Assembly (NCBI GenBank): GCA_934168355.1
Contig: CAKPNI010000018.1
Span: forward strand, 1 to 28,577
From: an uncultured Clostridia bacterium
Lineage (GTDB): Bacteria > Bacillota > Clostridia > TANB77 > CAG-508
Reading direction: 5' to 3'
Length of the DNA stretch: 28,577 nucleotides
Shown here in pieces: positions 14,161 to 23,350 of the stretch. Position 1 is the first letter of the stretch, and every line of letters starts with the position of its first letter. Both the position numbers and the translations under genes were made by a program. The notes below the pieces were generated by a model. It saw only the letters and a program-made list of their open reading frames with translations, was not told the origin of the DNA and made no database searches.

Positions 14161-17100
14161 AATACCAATTCCAATCAAGCCTGCAAGTAATCCAATAATA
14201 AAAGTCTCTGCATTAAACACTTGCCCAACATTACGTTTAGAGGCTCCCATAGCTCTTAAAATTCCAATTTCCTTTTTACGTTCTAGTACACTAATGTAAG
14301 TAATAACTCCAATCATAATTGAAGAAACAACAAGTGATATTGATACAAATGCAATTAAGGTATAACTTACAACATTTATAATAGTTGTTACAGAACTCAT
14401 CAAGGTTCCTACCATGTCTGTATAAGAAATAACCTTATCTTCCTCGCCTTTTTCCTTCATTTTGCTATTATAGTCACTTAGTAAATTAGTAATTGCCTTA
14501 TTTCCCTCAAAATCCTTTGGAAAAATTGAAATTACAGAAGGTTCCTCTATCTTAGTATAATTTAATTTTGTCAAATTATTTTCATAACTATTCTTCTCTT
14601 TTGACATAACTGCAGATAAAAGTTCTGTTAATTCCTCCTCATCCATTTTCATTTTAAAAGCACTTGCAAATGCATTTGTATCTATACTAATTGCTTTTGC
14701 CATAGATTTACTTAAACTATTCATGCTTTTTGTTATCTCTTTTTCTAAACTTTTGCTTATACTTCCCATTGCAGATTTCATATAATCATTCATAATATTA
14801 GAAATTTGTTTTTCCAAATTTTGAGACTGCATTACTTTTGTTATGTTATTGCTTATAATAGTTTTAGCTTCTTCAGATTTTAAGTATTCCATCAAATATT
14901 CTTCTAATTTATCAGTATCTGCCAAGCCATTTTCTTTTGCATATTCTACAAAATTTTCTATCACTTTTTTCATTATTTTTTGCATTTGTTCTTGTGTAAT
15001 GGTTATAGATCCATTTTCTTTTATAGCATTTTCAATTTCCTGCTTTATCAAATCCTGTGTTTCTTTTGAATTTATATATTCTGTCATTTTTTCACTAATA
15101 TTATTTAAATTTGCTTCTGGATGATATTTATTTAGATAATCATTATATCCATTCATAAGCTCATTCATCAAATCTTTCATTTCATTATTTGATAACGAAA
15201 AATCTATTTTGCTCATCACTTCATTTAAGTCAAGAGCTGGCAAATTAGTTTTATTTATTAAATTATTTACATTACTAAAATCAACTTTTATTTTTGATGA
15301 ATCTATTTTAAATGCTGATTTTAAAGCATTTTGGTCTACCTCTATTAAAGAATTCATATCAAATGGATTCTCATTTTCTGTTTCATCAAATCTTTTTCCT
15401 GTAAATACATTAATGTCTGGATTTTCTAGCTGTTCTTTTACAATTTGACTATTTGCTGCTTCTTCCATAACATGGTTTGTTAAATCTTTAGAATACCATA
15501 TTCCTTCTTGAAGTATTGGTGCAGTTGCTCCATCTTTTGGTTTAAGTACTCCAACAATTTTTATATCTTCTCCATTTTCTACAACATTTTTCATGTAATC
15601 ATTATTTTCTGTTTTATCTCTCCAAATTTTATATTCATTGTCATATTCATAACAATCACTACTATTTATTAACTTAAAATTAATTCCCAATATATCTTCA
15701 TAAGAATAATCCTCAAGATACTCAGGACTTTCCACATTTTTTCCAGACATAACCTGATTTATTATATTATCAAATTCATCATAATCTCTTAATCCTAATG
15801 CATATAAAACAAAATCACTTATATTTCCACTTTGTGATAATACTAAAACACATTCATTGTAATTTGTAGGCAGCTTTCCAGCTTTTATGTCATACTGTTC
15901 TTCATATAGTTTTGAGTCACTTGGAATTTGATAAAAAATATCTGTACTCATCATACTAGACATTAAGCTATTTTGCGAACTATCTGAACCTATTCCTAAC
16001 CCTGAGAAAGATTTATCTGGATTTATTTGTCTTAATTTTTGAGTATCGCTACTATATATAATAGGTTTTACATTATATGAATATTCAACATCTTTTGCAT
16101 AGTTCTTTATTCCACTTTCGTCACTATCTAAATATTGTTTTAGTGATGCTAAATCATTTGCTCCCATTTTTGAGAACATATTCGTTATTTTACTCGTAAC
16201 TTTTATATTATCCTCATTATTTGATTTGCCATCATCTTGGTCACTTACTAACATTGAACTTATATCTATACCTGTACTTTGAATTTGTATTGGATATTCT
16301 GATAATGTTTCTTCTTCTATTGATTTTATATAATTATTAACCCCATTTGATAATGATAGTATTAATGCTATTCCTATAATACCAATGCTTCCAGCAAATG
16401 AAACTAATGCTGTTCTTCCCTTTTTAGTTTTTAAATTATTAAAACTTAATAATAGTGATGTAAAGATTGACATAGATGTTTTTCCCATATTCTTATGTTT
16501 AGCTTTTTCTTCTTTTTCATTTTCTATCATATATGGATTTGTATCTGAACATATAACTCCATCTTTTAAGTTAACTATTCTTGTTGCATATTCCTCTGCT
16601 AATTCTGGATTATGTGTTACCATTACAACCAAACGGTCTTTAGCAACTTCTTTTAATAATTCCATTACTTGCACACTTGTTTCACTATCTAATGCACCTG
16701 TTGGTTCATCTGCTAATACTATATCAGGATCATTTACTAATGCTCTTGCAATTGCAACTCTCTGCATTTGTCCTCCTGATAATTGGTTTGGTTTTTTATG
16801 TGCTTGACTTGCAAGGCCCACTTGTTCTAATGCTTTCATTGCCTTTGCTTTTCTTTTAGATCTTGGTACACCTGAAATTGTTAATGCAAGCTCAACATTT
16901 GCTAAAATAGTTTGATGAGGAATTAAATTGTAACTTTGAAAAACAAATCCTATTGTATGGTTACGATATGAATCCCAATCTCTATCTTTATAATTTTTTG
17001 TTGAGATTTTGTTTATTATTAAATCTCCTTTATCATAACGGTCTAAGCCTCCTATTATATTTAGAAGTGTTGTTTTTCCAGAACCGCTTGGACCAAGTAT

Positions 17101-17205
17101 TGCAACAAATTCGCTATCTCGAAGATTTAAGCTTACATTGTCAAGTGCTTTTTGTACTAAATTTCCTGTTTTAAATTCTTTGTAAATATTTTTTATTTGT
17201 AACAT
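13966..17205 (-). CDS. MacB/FtsX-type ABC transporter, ATPase-permease fusion with large extracytoplasmic domain
   Basis: 1079 residues. Residues 1 to about 235 form the ATPase: GPSGSGKTTLL (Walker A), Q-loop VFQSYNLIPH, signature LSGGQMQRVAIARAL, Walker B IVLADEPTGALDSE, H-loop VTHNPE. A first membrane helix (SFAGSIGIIGIALILSLSNG) leads into a roughly 650-residue outside domain rich in helical, coiled-coil-like repeats (for example MNSLSKSMAKAISID). Three C-terminal helices form the FtsX core, with ERKKEIGILRAMGASKRNVG between helices 2 and 3, and the end reads LALRCE. Such transporters are mechanotransmission machines or export/sense lipoproteins and peptides rather than moving small solutes. 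Start is ATG 17205 (AAAGGCG with 8 nt spacing); the in-frame ATG at 17223 lacks a site. It follows the riboswitch-controlled gene but has its own promoter. Confidence 0.95.
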   Translation of the reverse strand: MLQIKNIYKEFKTGNLVQKALDNVSLNLRDSEFVAILGPSGSGKTTLLNIIGGLDRYDKGDLIINKISTKNYKDRDWDSYRNHTIGFVFQSYNLIPHQTILANVELALTISGVPRSKRKAKAMKALEQVGLASQAHKKPNQLSGGQMQRVAIARALVNDPDIVLADEPTGALDSETSVQVMELLKEVAKDRLVVMVTHNPELAEEYATRIVNLKDGVICSDTNPYMIENEKEEKAKHKNMGKTSMSIFTSLLLSFNNLKTKKGRTALVSFAGSIGIIGIALILSLSNGVNNYIKSIEEETLSEYPIQIQSTGIDISSMLVSDQDDGKSNNEDNIKVTSKITNMFSKMGANDLASLKQYLDSDESGIKNYAKDVEYSYNVKPIIYSSDTQKLRQINPDKSFSGLGIGSDSSQNSLMSSMMSTDIFYQIPSDSKLYEEQYDIKAGKLPTNYNECVLVLSQSGNISDFVLYALGLRDYDEFDNIINQVMSGKNVESPEYLEDYSYEDILGINFKLINSSDCYEYDNEYKIWRDKTENNDYMKNVVENGEDIKIVGVLKPKDGATAPILQEGIWYSKDLTNHVMEEAANSQIVKEQLENPDINVFTGKRFDETENENPFDMNSLIEVDQNALKSAFKIDSSKIKVDFSNVNNLINKTNLPALDLNEVMSKIDFSLSNNEMKDLMNELMNGYNDYLNKYHPEANLNNISEKMTEYINSKETQDLIKQEIENAIKENGSITITQEQMQKIMKKVIENFVEYAKENGLADTDKLEEYLMEYLKSEEAKTIISNNITKVMQSQNLEKQISNIMNDYMKSAMGSISKSLEKEITKSMNSLSKSMAKAISIDTNAFASAFKMKMDEEELTELLSAVMSKEKNSYENNLTKLNYTKIEEPSVISIFPKDFEGNKAITNLLSDYNSKMKEKGEEDKVISYTDMVGTLMSSVTTIINVVSYTLIAFVSISLVVSSIMIGVITYISVLERKKEIGILRAMGASKRNVGQVFNAETFIIGLLAGLIGIGITCLLLIPTNKLIYVLSNGANVRASLPFVGGIILVVLSTILTLIGGIIPSKKAAKEDPVLALRCE

Positions 17206-17237
17206 TATTTTTTCGCCTTTCATTTTTAAATGTAATT

Positions 17238-17266
17238 ATTATACGATAAAAAGCAGATAATCTCAA
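17238..17266 (-). promoter_or_regulatory. Promoter of the ABC transporter gene
   Basis: TTGAGA (17266-17261), 17-nt spacer, TATAAT (17243-17238). The -35 lies inside the preceding terminator hairpin. Confidence 0.8.
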
Positions 17267-17286
17267 AATAGACTATCTTGCTTTTT
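17248..17286 (-). terminator. Terminator of the riboswitch-controlled gene
   Basis: Minus strand AAAAAGC-(A)-AGATA, a short inner TCT/AGA stem, then TATCT-GCTTTTT. About 15 pairs with one bulged A, 15 nt past the stop at 17302. Confidence 0.8.
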
Positions 17287-17301
17287 TATAATTATTCTTT
17301 A

Positions 17302-18381
17302 TTATTCACTTATTAATTCACTCTTATACTGTTTATCTCCAACCTTGAAATTTAAAAATAATTTTTTTGATAAATCATTTTTTGTTGCATTAAATGAAAT
17401 TTTATATCCATTTTCTTCTCCTGTTGTTCCACTTCCAAGTTCCTGATATTTGTTGCCATCTCCATCAGTTATGTTTAACATTTCATCACATTTTGTGCGG
17501 AATTCATTTGAATCCATATTTCTTCCAGCCATTATTAAATCTACATATTCTTTTGATTTAAAATTTATAACTAGTTTTGTTTCTGTTAATGTTATGCTTT
17601 CTATATCTAAATCAGGTATTTCCTCATTGTTACTTAATTTTAAATTTTTTGTGTCTCTTTGGTTCATTTCCTCTGGAATATCAAATTCAAATAACCATTT
17701 TGCATCAGTTAAATCAACATTTTCTGCAGTTATTTCTCCATTTTCGTTTTGTATTTGATTAAAATAACCTAAATCAAATATTTTAAGATATATTTTTTTA
17801 CTTTGTGGATATTTATTTTTTGCCTCTGCATATAATTGTTTTGTTATAATTTTTCCGCTTTCATTTACATCTCTGTTATTTACTCCTGCTCTGTCTGACA
17901 AATAATCATTACTATATGCATTCTTATTTCCATATATTTCGCGTTGTAAAAATAAATAATTATAATCATATCTTTCATTTTTTCCTATATGCATTCTTGA
18001 AAAAATTTCGTATACATTGTTGTTTTCATCATATACTGCAAATCCACATCCAAATGCATTTTGATAATTAAAGTCATCTGTGAGTTTAATTTGTACATCT
18101 GCTTTAAAAGAGTCATCTGTTATACTTATTGAGTTAACCTTTACTCCAATTCCATCTTGCATTACATAGTCCATGTTTTCTACTTGTGCAGTGCTGTTTT
18201 CTAAATAAGATAATGTTCCTTTTGTGCTTACATATTCTCTTTTTTCAAATTCTTTAAATTTTGTTTCTTTATCAATATAGTCATATAGCTTATAGCCAAT
18301 AAATGCTATTGCTAATAATGCTATTATTACACCTAATGCTATTAAAAGCTTTTTCCAGATTTTCATTTTTTTCTTTTCCAT
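17302..18381 (-). CDS. Membrane-anchored extracytoplasmic protein under a c-di-GMP riboswitch
   Basis: 359 residues. A basic start and one helix (LLIALGVIIALLAIAFIGYK, about 12-31) anchor it, with the rest outside. Two repeated beta-domain patterns follow: GIGVKVNSISITDDSFKADV, then ADVQIKLTDDFN, and later IESITLTETKLVINFKS. This 'strand, then T-D/E-x-x, then strand' layout resembles the DUF4179/DUF5643-type immunoglobulin-like domains on Firmicute membrane proteins, a tentative link. It has no catalytic motif. The start ATG 18381 follows GGGGGAG. The gene sits directly behind a GEMM-I aptamer and before the large ABC transporter, so it is probably a surface partner switched by cyclic di-GMP along with biofilm or pilus behaviour. 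Confidence 0.85.
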   Translation of the reverse strand: MEKKKMKIWKKLLIALGVIIALLAIAFIGYKLYDYIDKETKFKEFEKREYVSTKGTLSYLENSTAQVENMDYVMQDGIGVKVNSISITDDSFKADVQIKLTDDFNYQNAFGCGFAVYDENNNVYEIFSRMHIGKNERYDYNYLFLQREIYGNKNAYSNDYLSDRAGVNNRDVNESGKIITKQLYAEAKNKYPQSKKIYLKIFDLGYFNQIQNENGEITAENVDLTDAKWLFEFDIPEEMNQRDTKNLKLSNNEEIPDLDIESITLTETKLVINFKSKEYVDLIMAGRNMDSNEFRTKCDEMLNITDGDGNKYQELGSGTTGEENGYKISFNATKNDLSKKLFLNFKVGDKQYKSELISE

Positions 18382-18402
18382 AAAAACTCCCCCTTTTCAT
18401 TT

Positions 18403-18475
18403 GTGCAACCTAGCTATCTTGAGCTTTTCAGCTTTTAGACCTATGGCTTTGCGTCATAAACTTTCGCTTATTTTG
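18403..18475 (-). promoter_or_regulatory. Cyclic di-GMP-I (GEMM) riboswitch aptamer
   Basis: The minus strand shows the GEMM-I core in order: AAATAAGCGAAAG; GACGCAAAGCC followed by ATAGGTCT (rc of 18437-18455); a GNRA-type hairpin AGCT-GAAA-AGCT (18422-18433); and TAGCTAGGTTGC (rc of 18405-18416), the tetraloop-receptor-side strand. The aptamer ends about 10 nt before the ribosome site (GGGGGAG, 18389-18395), with no terminator between, which suggests control of translation start. Promoter just upstream. ON or OFF sense is not readable. Confidence 0.88.
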
Positions 18476-18495
18476 CTTTTAACATAACTATTTAT

Positions 18496-18524
18496 ATTAT
18501 AACATATATAATTATAATTGGCAA
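18496..18524 (-). promoter_or_regulatory. Promoter of the riboswitch gene
   Basis: TTGCCA (18524-18519), 17-nt spacer, TATAAT (18501-18496), placing the transcript start just before the aptamer. Confidence 0.85.
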
Positions 18525-18536
18525 ATTTTTACATTA

Positions 18537-19175
18537 TTATCTTTCTGTCAAAAATTTATTTACCGCACTTATATAAATTACCAAATATGAAATAGATATT
18601 AAAAATCCACCTAAAACATCACTTGTATAATGTACACCAAGATATATTCTACTTGTTCCTATCGAAATTATTAAACAACTTAACAGACAAATTAAACACC
18701 ACTTTGCATATTTATTTTCTACATATTTATAAATCAAATATATTAAATATCCATAAAATGCCATACTTACCATAGAATGTCCAGAAGGAAAGCTATATCC
18801 TGTTTCTTCTACTATTCTAAATTCGGTTGGACGAGGTCTTTGTAGAATTCTTTTTAATAACTGATTTAATCCCGTAACTATAGCAAGATTTACCAAAATA
18901 GATAAACCTATTTTTTTGTTTTTTATCAGTATAATTAATAAAGCAGTTAATCCAATTAAAAATATAGCTCCACCCAAATTAGTAATAAACTTTGCAATTG
19001 GTGTTGCAAAATCAGATATTAGAAATGTTGATACCATTTTATAACCTATTATATCTCCAGTCATTATTTCTTTATTAAATACATCTTCTGCTAATGCTAA
19101 AAATCCAATTAAACAAATAAATAACATAATCCATTTTATATTTTTAATAATAAATTCTTTTACTCTTTCTTTCAT
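18537..19175 (-). CDS. PAP2-superfamily membrane phosphatase
   Basis: 212 residues with about six membrane helices. All three parts of the phosphatase signature are present: KRILQRPRP, then YSFPSGHSM (PSGH), then SRIYLGVHYTSDVLGG (SR-x5-H-x3-D). Members dephosphorylate lipid phosphates such as undecaprenyl pyrophosphate, phosphatidylglycerol phosphate or lysolipids at the outer membrane face. DgkA in the same gene cluster (undecaprenol/diacylglycerol kinase type) makes a lipid-carrier role plausible (inference). Start ATG 19175 with AGAGG. It is the last gene of a minus-strand run; a TATAAT lies near 19215, so part of its expression could be independent. Confidence 0.93.
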   Translation of the reverse strand: MKERVKEFIIKNIKWIMLFICLIGFLALAEDVFNKEIMTGDIIGYKMVSTFLISDFATPIAKFITNLGGAIFLIGLTALLIILIKNKKIGLSILVNLAIVTGLNQLLKRILQRPRPTEFRIVEETGYSFPSGHSMVSMAFYGYLIYLIYKYVENKYAKWCLICLLSCLIISIGTSRIYLGVHYTSDVLGGFLISISYLVIYISAVNKFLTER

Positions 19176-19270
19176 TTTTTACCTCTTTTTATATTTAACT
19201 AATTTTTTATATTATAGTTCATTTTATTTAATCTTTCTTTAATTTTTGATTAAATTTTGGTTAATTTTCA

Positions 19271-20080
19271 TTATAAATATTTTTGTAAAAAATCTATTAT
19301 TCCGTCTTCTAAATTAGTTTTATCAGTAATAAAATTTGCTTTTTCTTTTACCTCTAATAATGCATTATTCATAGCAACTCCTATTCCACATTTTTCAATC
19401 ATATCAATGTCATTTAATCCATCACCAAATGCAACAATATTTTCATTTTTAATGTTTTCTATTTGAGCTACTTTATTTATTCCACTATATTTTTCTACTC
19501 CTTTATTAAATAACTCTAGCCATTGTACATCATCAAAAGAATCTTGCATTATTTTTATATCTAATTTTGGATATTTTTTAATAAATATTTTTTGATACTC
19601 TCTTACAAAATCGTTCTTCCAGAAACTTGCAGATATATGAGTTGTTCCATCCATATTTCTTAAAATGCTATCTTTATCAGCATATATTCTAACAACTTTG
19701 TTTTCAGAAAAATATTTAGTTGCATACCTATTAATATAGTCTTTCGAACATAAATCAATATACTTAAACTTTTCATCATCAAATTCTGAAATGATTTCTT
19801 CTGCAATTTTTCTTGATATTGATTCTGCATATACTTCCTTACAATTATTATTTTGCATTTTATATACTGCTGCTCCGGCATCTGTCACTATATAATTTGT
19901 AAACTTTGCTCCACCTGTTGCAATAAGGGCTGATTTTAGTATTCTTCCTGTTGCTATTGCTATTACATATCCCTCTTTCTTTAAATTTGCTAAATACTCT
20001 TTTGTTTTTTGTGTTACCATTCCATCTTCATTCAATAATGTTCCATCTAGGTCCATCACTATCATCTTTCTTGTTTTCAC
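19271..20080 (-). CDS. HAD-superfamily Cof-type phosphatase
   Basis: 269 residues, standard for the Cof/HAD-IIB family, soluble sugar-phosphate or cofactor phosphatases. Motif I is VMDLDGTLLNEDG (nucleophile Asp10, Asp12), motif II the IATGR strand end, and motif IV VAFGDGLNDIDMIEKCG. Between them lies the cap domain. The closing GVAMNNALLEVKEKANFITD, followed by DGIIDFL, is typical of the family. Start is GTG 20080 with AGGAGG about 11 nt upstream; the next in-frame ATG (residue 6) is already inside motif I. Substrate unknown. It lies between pspC and the PAP2 gene on the same strand. Confidence 0.95.
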   Translation of the reverse strand: MKTRKMIVMDLDGTLLNEDGMVTQKTKEYLANLKKEGYVIAIATGRILKSALIATGGAKFTNYIVTDAGAAVYKMQNNNCKEVYAESISRKIAEEIISEFDDEKFKYIDLCSKDYINRYATKYFSENKVVRIYADKDSILRNMDGTTHISASFWKNDFVREYQKIFIKKYPKLDIKIMQDSFDDVQWLELFNKGVEKYSGINKVAQIENIKNENIVAFGDGLNDIDMIEKCGIGVAMNNALLEVKEKANFITDKTNLEDGIIDFLQKYL

Positions 20081-20109
20081 TTTATATTTTTCCTCCTATT
20101 TTTAGGTTA

Positions 20110-20310
20110 TTATTCAATATCTAAATCTGACTTTTTAGGCATAACAAGTGCTGCTATTATATATGCAATTATTCCACTACCTGCACAAGCTGTAAATAAA
20201 ACCCAAGCTAGTCTTACAATTGTTGGGTCTATATCAAAATATTCTGCTATTCCTCCACATACTCCATCTAATTTTTTTCCTTGTTCTATTTTATATAATC
20301 TTTTTTTCAT
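20110..20310 (-). CDS. PspC-domain small membrane protein
   Basis: 66 residues with the whole PspC fold: KIEQGKKLDGVCGGIAEYFD, then IDPTIVRLAWVLFT, and the helix GSGIIAYIIAALVMP with a short charged tail. In other bacteria PspC domains sense or transmit envelope stress; stand-alone ones in Firmicutes are uncharacterised. Good AAAAGGAGAATTTTTAAG start. It sits between dgkA and the HAD gene with gaps of about 30 nt, so it is probably part of one envelope-related transcript. Confidence 0.93.
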   Translation of the reverse strand: MKKRLYKIEQGKKLDGVCGGIAEYFDIDPTIVRLAWVLFTACAGSGIIAYIIAALVMPKKSDLDIE

Positions 20311-20340
20311 CTTAAAAATTCTCCTTTTCTTTTTAATTTA

Positions 20341-20718
20341 TTAAAATATTTTAGGTATAAAAATTATTAATCCACATATTGCCGCACCTATTGCAAACAC
20401 TAAAACAGCTCCTGCAGAAACATCTTTTGCATTTTTTGCTTTTTCATTTTTATATGGCATTGCAATATCCACAACTGTTTCAATTGCTGTATTTAATAAC
20501 TCTCCCCCTATTACCATTGCAAAACATAGTACACAAATAATCCACTCGTACTTATTTATTTTTAATAAAATTCCTGCAATAATAACTAAAATCATTACAA
20601 ATATATGTATTTTCATATTTCTTTCAGTTTTAAATGATGACAATATTCCTTGTATTGCATATTTAAAACTATTTATTAATTTTTTCGATTTTTCTACCAC
20701 TTTTCTTTCTGAACTCAT
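20341..20718 (-). CDS. dgkA: Diacylglycerol/undecaprenol kinase DgkA
   Basis: 125 residues with three membrane helices. The catalytic signature GGELLNTAIETVVD is followed by MPYKNEKAKNAKDVSAGAVL with the conserved AKDVSAG. The N-terminal segment, FKYAIQGILSSFKTERNMKIH, contains the conserved F-x-x-ERN. In Gram-positives this family phosphorylates undecaprenol, recycling the lipid carrier of the cell wall. Start ATG 20718. It is co-directional with tag upstream and pspC downstream, each within about 30 nt. It may act opposite to the PAP2 phosphatase nearby. Confidence 0.95.
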   Translation of the reverse strand: MSSERKVVEKSKKLINSFKYAIQGILSSFKTERNMKIHIFVMILVIIAGILLKINKYEWIICVLCFAMVIGGELLNTAIETVVDIAMPYKNEKAKNAKDVSAGAVLVFAIGAAICGLIIFIPKIF

Positions 20719-20748
20719 TTTTTCACTCTTTCTAAAACACTTTCATTT

Positions 20749-21300
20749 CTAATTACTTTTATATAAAAAACATTGCTTATCATGAGAATAAATAACACCT
20801 ATTGCCTGCAAATATGAGTATATTATTGTACTTCCAACAAACTTCATTCCTCTTTTTTGTAAATCTTTTGAAATTAAATCTGATAACTCAGACGTTGTTT
20901 TATCAACCTCATAAAAAGTTTTGCCTTTTGTAAATATTTTTAAGTAGTTATAAAACGCCCCAAATTCCGCTTGTATATTTTTAAAAATTTTAGAATTGTT
21001 TATGCTTGCTTTTATCTTTAATTTATTTCTTATTATTTTCTGGTTTGATAATAGTTGTTCAATTTTTTTATCGTTATATTCACATATTTTGTCAATATCA
21101 AAATTATTGTATGCTTTACTAAAATCTTCTTTTTTATTTAGTACACACTCCCAAGAAAGTCCTGCCTGAAAAGATTCTAGTATAAGCATTTCGTATAAAT
21201 ATTTTTCATTAAAATTTGGCTTGCACCATTCTTCATCATGATACTTTACATATAACGGATTTTTTAGATTACACCATTTACATCTGATTTTCTCTTGCAT
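20749..21300 (-). CDS. tag: DNA-3-methyladenine glycosylase I (Tag)
   Basis: Removes 3-methyladenine from alkylated DNA (base-excision repair). 183 residues, normal size. The zinc-site positions known from E. coli Tag are all here: Cys7 (IRCKWC), His21 (YHDEEW), His173 and Cys177 (SHDKQC). ESFQAGLSWECVL and FVGSTIIYSYLQAIGVI are the helix-hairpin-helix fold signatures. Start ATG 21300 behind AAGGTGGTAACTAA. It follows the umuC cluster with 47 nt between, so DNA-damage genes are grouped here. Confidence 0.96.
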   Translation of the reverse strand: MQEKIRCKWCNLKNPLYVKYHDEEWCKPNFNEKYLYEMLILESFQAGLSWECVLNKKEDFSKAYNNFDIDKICEYNDKKIEQLLSNQKIIRNKLKIKASINNSKIFKNIQAEFGAFYNYLKIFTKGKTFYEVDKTTSELSDLISKDLQKRGMKFVGSTIIYSYLQAIGVIYSHDKQCFLYKSN

Positions 21301-21347
21301 TTAGTTACCACCTTATACTTTTTTTCAATATTTATTTCGTTGTTTTT

Positions 21348-21635
21348 TCACAATTCATATATATTTGCCTTTACAATAACTTTTTGAATTTTTATTTTAT
21401 CATCCAAAGCTATCTCCCACAAACTTCCACCAATACTTCTTTTAATTTTATATTCTTTAGTAGGCTTACCTATAAGCTTATTTAATTGTTTTTGCAAATC
21501 CACCTTATTTGTATAAATAGCTAGCTTCTTTTCTTTATACAAAACATTTATAGTAGTTTCCATTTCTTCTTTTATAGGTTCTTTATATATTTTTTTTATA
21601 TCATTCTTCAATTTTTTCTTCGTACTCGATACCAT
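21348..21635 (-). CDS. Small conserved protein of the umuC operon
   Basis: 95 residues or somewhat fewer. The first ATG (21635) lies inside the previous gene, and a TTG at residue 9 is an alternative. After a basic start comes ETTINVLYKEKKLAIYTNKV, then LQKQLNKLIGKPTKEYKIKR and SIGGSLWEIALDDK, a compact alpha-beta protein. Proteins of this shape recur behind UmuC-like polymerases in Clostridia (recollection). It overlaps the 72-codon gene by 35 nt, so they are coupled. Role unknown; probably part of the damage-induced unit. Confidence 0.75.
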   Translation of the reverse strand: MVSSTKKKLKNDIKKIYKEPIKEEMETTINVLYKEKKLAIYTNKVDLQKQLNKLIGKPTKEYKIKRSIGGSLWEIALDDKIKIQKVIVKANIYEL

Positions 21636-21819
21636 TTCCTAACTCTCTTTCTTCAATGCTAATTTTTGCTGTTTTTTCAATTTCCGCTTCATAACCTGTA
21701 AGTGCCGCAAAAGCCCCAAATTGTGCAGCTCGATCTTCTATCGACATTTGCGGATGTTTTTTTGATACATAATGAGGTAAATTTATAATATCTTTGTATT
21801 TTTCAAAATTACTTCTCAC
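21601..21819 (-). CDS. Small conserved UmuC-associated protein
   Basis: 72 residues with the strongly conserved core NLPHYVSKKHPQMSIEDRAA, then QFGAFAALTGYEAEI. This short protein regularly follows Y-family polymerase genes in Firmicutes (known pattern; function not established). It starts 15 nt after the umuC stop with AAAGGAG in front and is therefore co-transcribed. The C-terminal acidic tail EYEEKIEE overlaps the start of the next small gene. Confidence 0.85.
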   Translation of the reverse strand: MRSNFEKYKDIINLPHYVSKKHPQMSIEDRAAQFGAFAALTGYEAEIEKTAKISIEERELGNGIEYEEKIEE

Positions 21820-21834
21820 TTTAATATTCTCCTT

Positions 21835-23326
21835 TTATTCCTTATGTCCTCCTACTTGTCCATTTCTTTCTATTGTTGTTCCACCTTCTACTAAGTTCAT
21901 TCCTTTTAATATTGCATTTTTCCCATATTTCTTTTTTATGTTAATCATTATATGTTGTAAATTTCGTTCTTTTTCTTCTTGCTCTCTCTTTTTATTAATT
22001 TCTTCATAATTTGTAAACAAATCTATTTGTTCAAATGTATTATTTTGTTTTGCCTCTTCTTCCCTCACTACCTTATTTGCTGTTATATTTATTCTTCTTG
22101 TAAGAAGTTTGTCATTTATGATATTATCATATAATTTTGTAACAGCTTCCATAATTAATTTTGTTGATGATGTTTTATAATCTAAATTTATTGTTCCATG
22201 CGCGTGTTTTGGAACCTTTCTACCATATTTATCTTCTGTTATTTCCCCTTTGTAAAGCTTACTTATATCTTCATTTTTTAAGTTTTCGACATCATATCCT
22301 ATTGTTAATACTATTTGGTCTGTAACCAACTTTTTTTGTACTAAATCTAGTGCTAATAATTCCGTCATTTCTTTTACTATTAGTTTTGTTTTTTCATAGT
22401 TATATGGGCAGTGCAAAACTTGACCTGAACTTATGCTATTTGTTTCTGGTTTGTATTTTTTTATTTCTTTTATGGTACATGGTTCATATCCCCAAGCATG
22501 ATCTATTAATAATTCTGCATTTATTCCAAATAATTTATATAGTAAATCTTCATTTTCTAATGATGTTCTTGCCACATCTCCCATTGTATATATTCCATAT
22601 TTTGCTAGTCTTTTACTGTATCCTTTTCCTACTCTCCAGAAATCTGTTATTGGAGTATGTGCCCATAATAATTTTCTATATGTCATTTCATCTAATCCTG
22701 CTATTCTTACTCCATTTTTGTCTGGTTTTACATGTTTTGCAACTATATCCATTGCTACTTTACATAGGTATAAATTTGTCCCTATTCCTGCAGTTGCTGT
22801 TATTCCTGTTGTTTCATATACGTCTTGAATTACTTTTGTTACTAGGTCTTTTGCACTCATTTTGTATATTTTTAGGTATGGCGTAATGTCACAAAATATT
22901 TCGTCTATTGAATAGACATATATGTCTTCTTCTGAAAAGTATTTTAGATATATATTGTATATTTTTGTACTATATTTCATGTAAAATGCCATTCTTGGAG
23001 GTGCTATTATGTAGTCTAATTCTAGCTTTGGATTTTTGGTAAGTTCTATTTCATCATAAGATTTTCCCTCAAATTTTAACCCATGTATTTTTCTTCTTCT
23101 TTCAAAATTTATTTGGTTTACCTTTTGTATTACTTCATATAATCTTACTCTTCCGTGGTATTCCGTATTTTTTTAGTGATGGACTTACTGCTAAACAAAT
23201 GGTTTTTGATGTTCTTGTTTTATCTGCTACTACTAGATTTGTAGTATTGGGGTCTAAACCTCTTTCTCTGCATTCTACAGATGCATAAAAGCTTTTTAAA
23301 TCTATTGATACATATATTCTGTTCAT
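21835..23326 (-). pseudogene. Y-family DNA polymerase (UmuC/DinB type) with one frameshift
   Basis: Translesion polymerase gene. The N-terminal piece starts at ATG 23326 (AGAGGTGAGACTT) with IYVSIDLKSFYASVECRERG, holding the first catalytic Asp, and reads to KKYGIP, then goes out of frame to a stop at 23135. The second piece holds the rest: SIDEIFCDITPYL (second acidic site), GIGTNLYLCKVAMDIVAKH, the helix-hairpin-helix and the little-finger domain, ending ERNGQVGGHKE. Removing one base in the CACGGA at 23152-23157 makes the frame continue as GRVRLYEVIQKVNQINFERR into the second piece, giving a normal 496-residue protein. It is therefore one gene with a single-base insertion, real or a sequencing error. 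Has a promoter with a LexA-like box. Confidence 0.93.
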
Positions 23327-23350
23327 AAGTCTCACCTCTATTTCTGTTTT

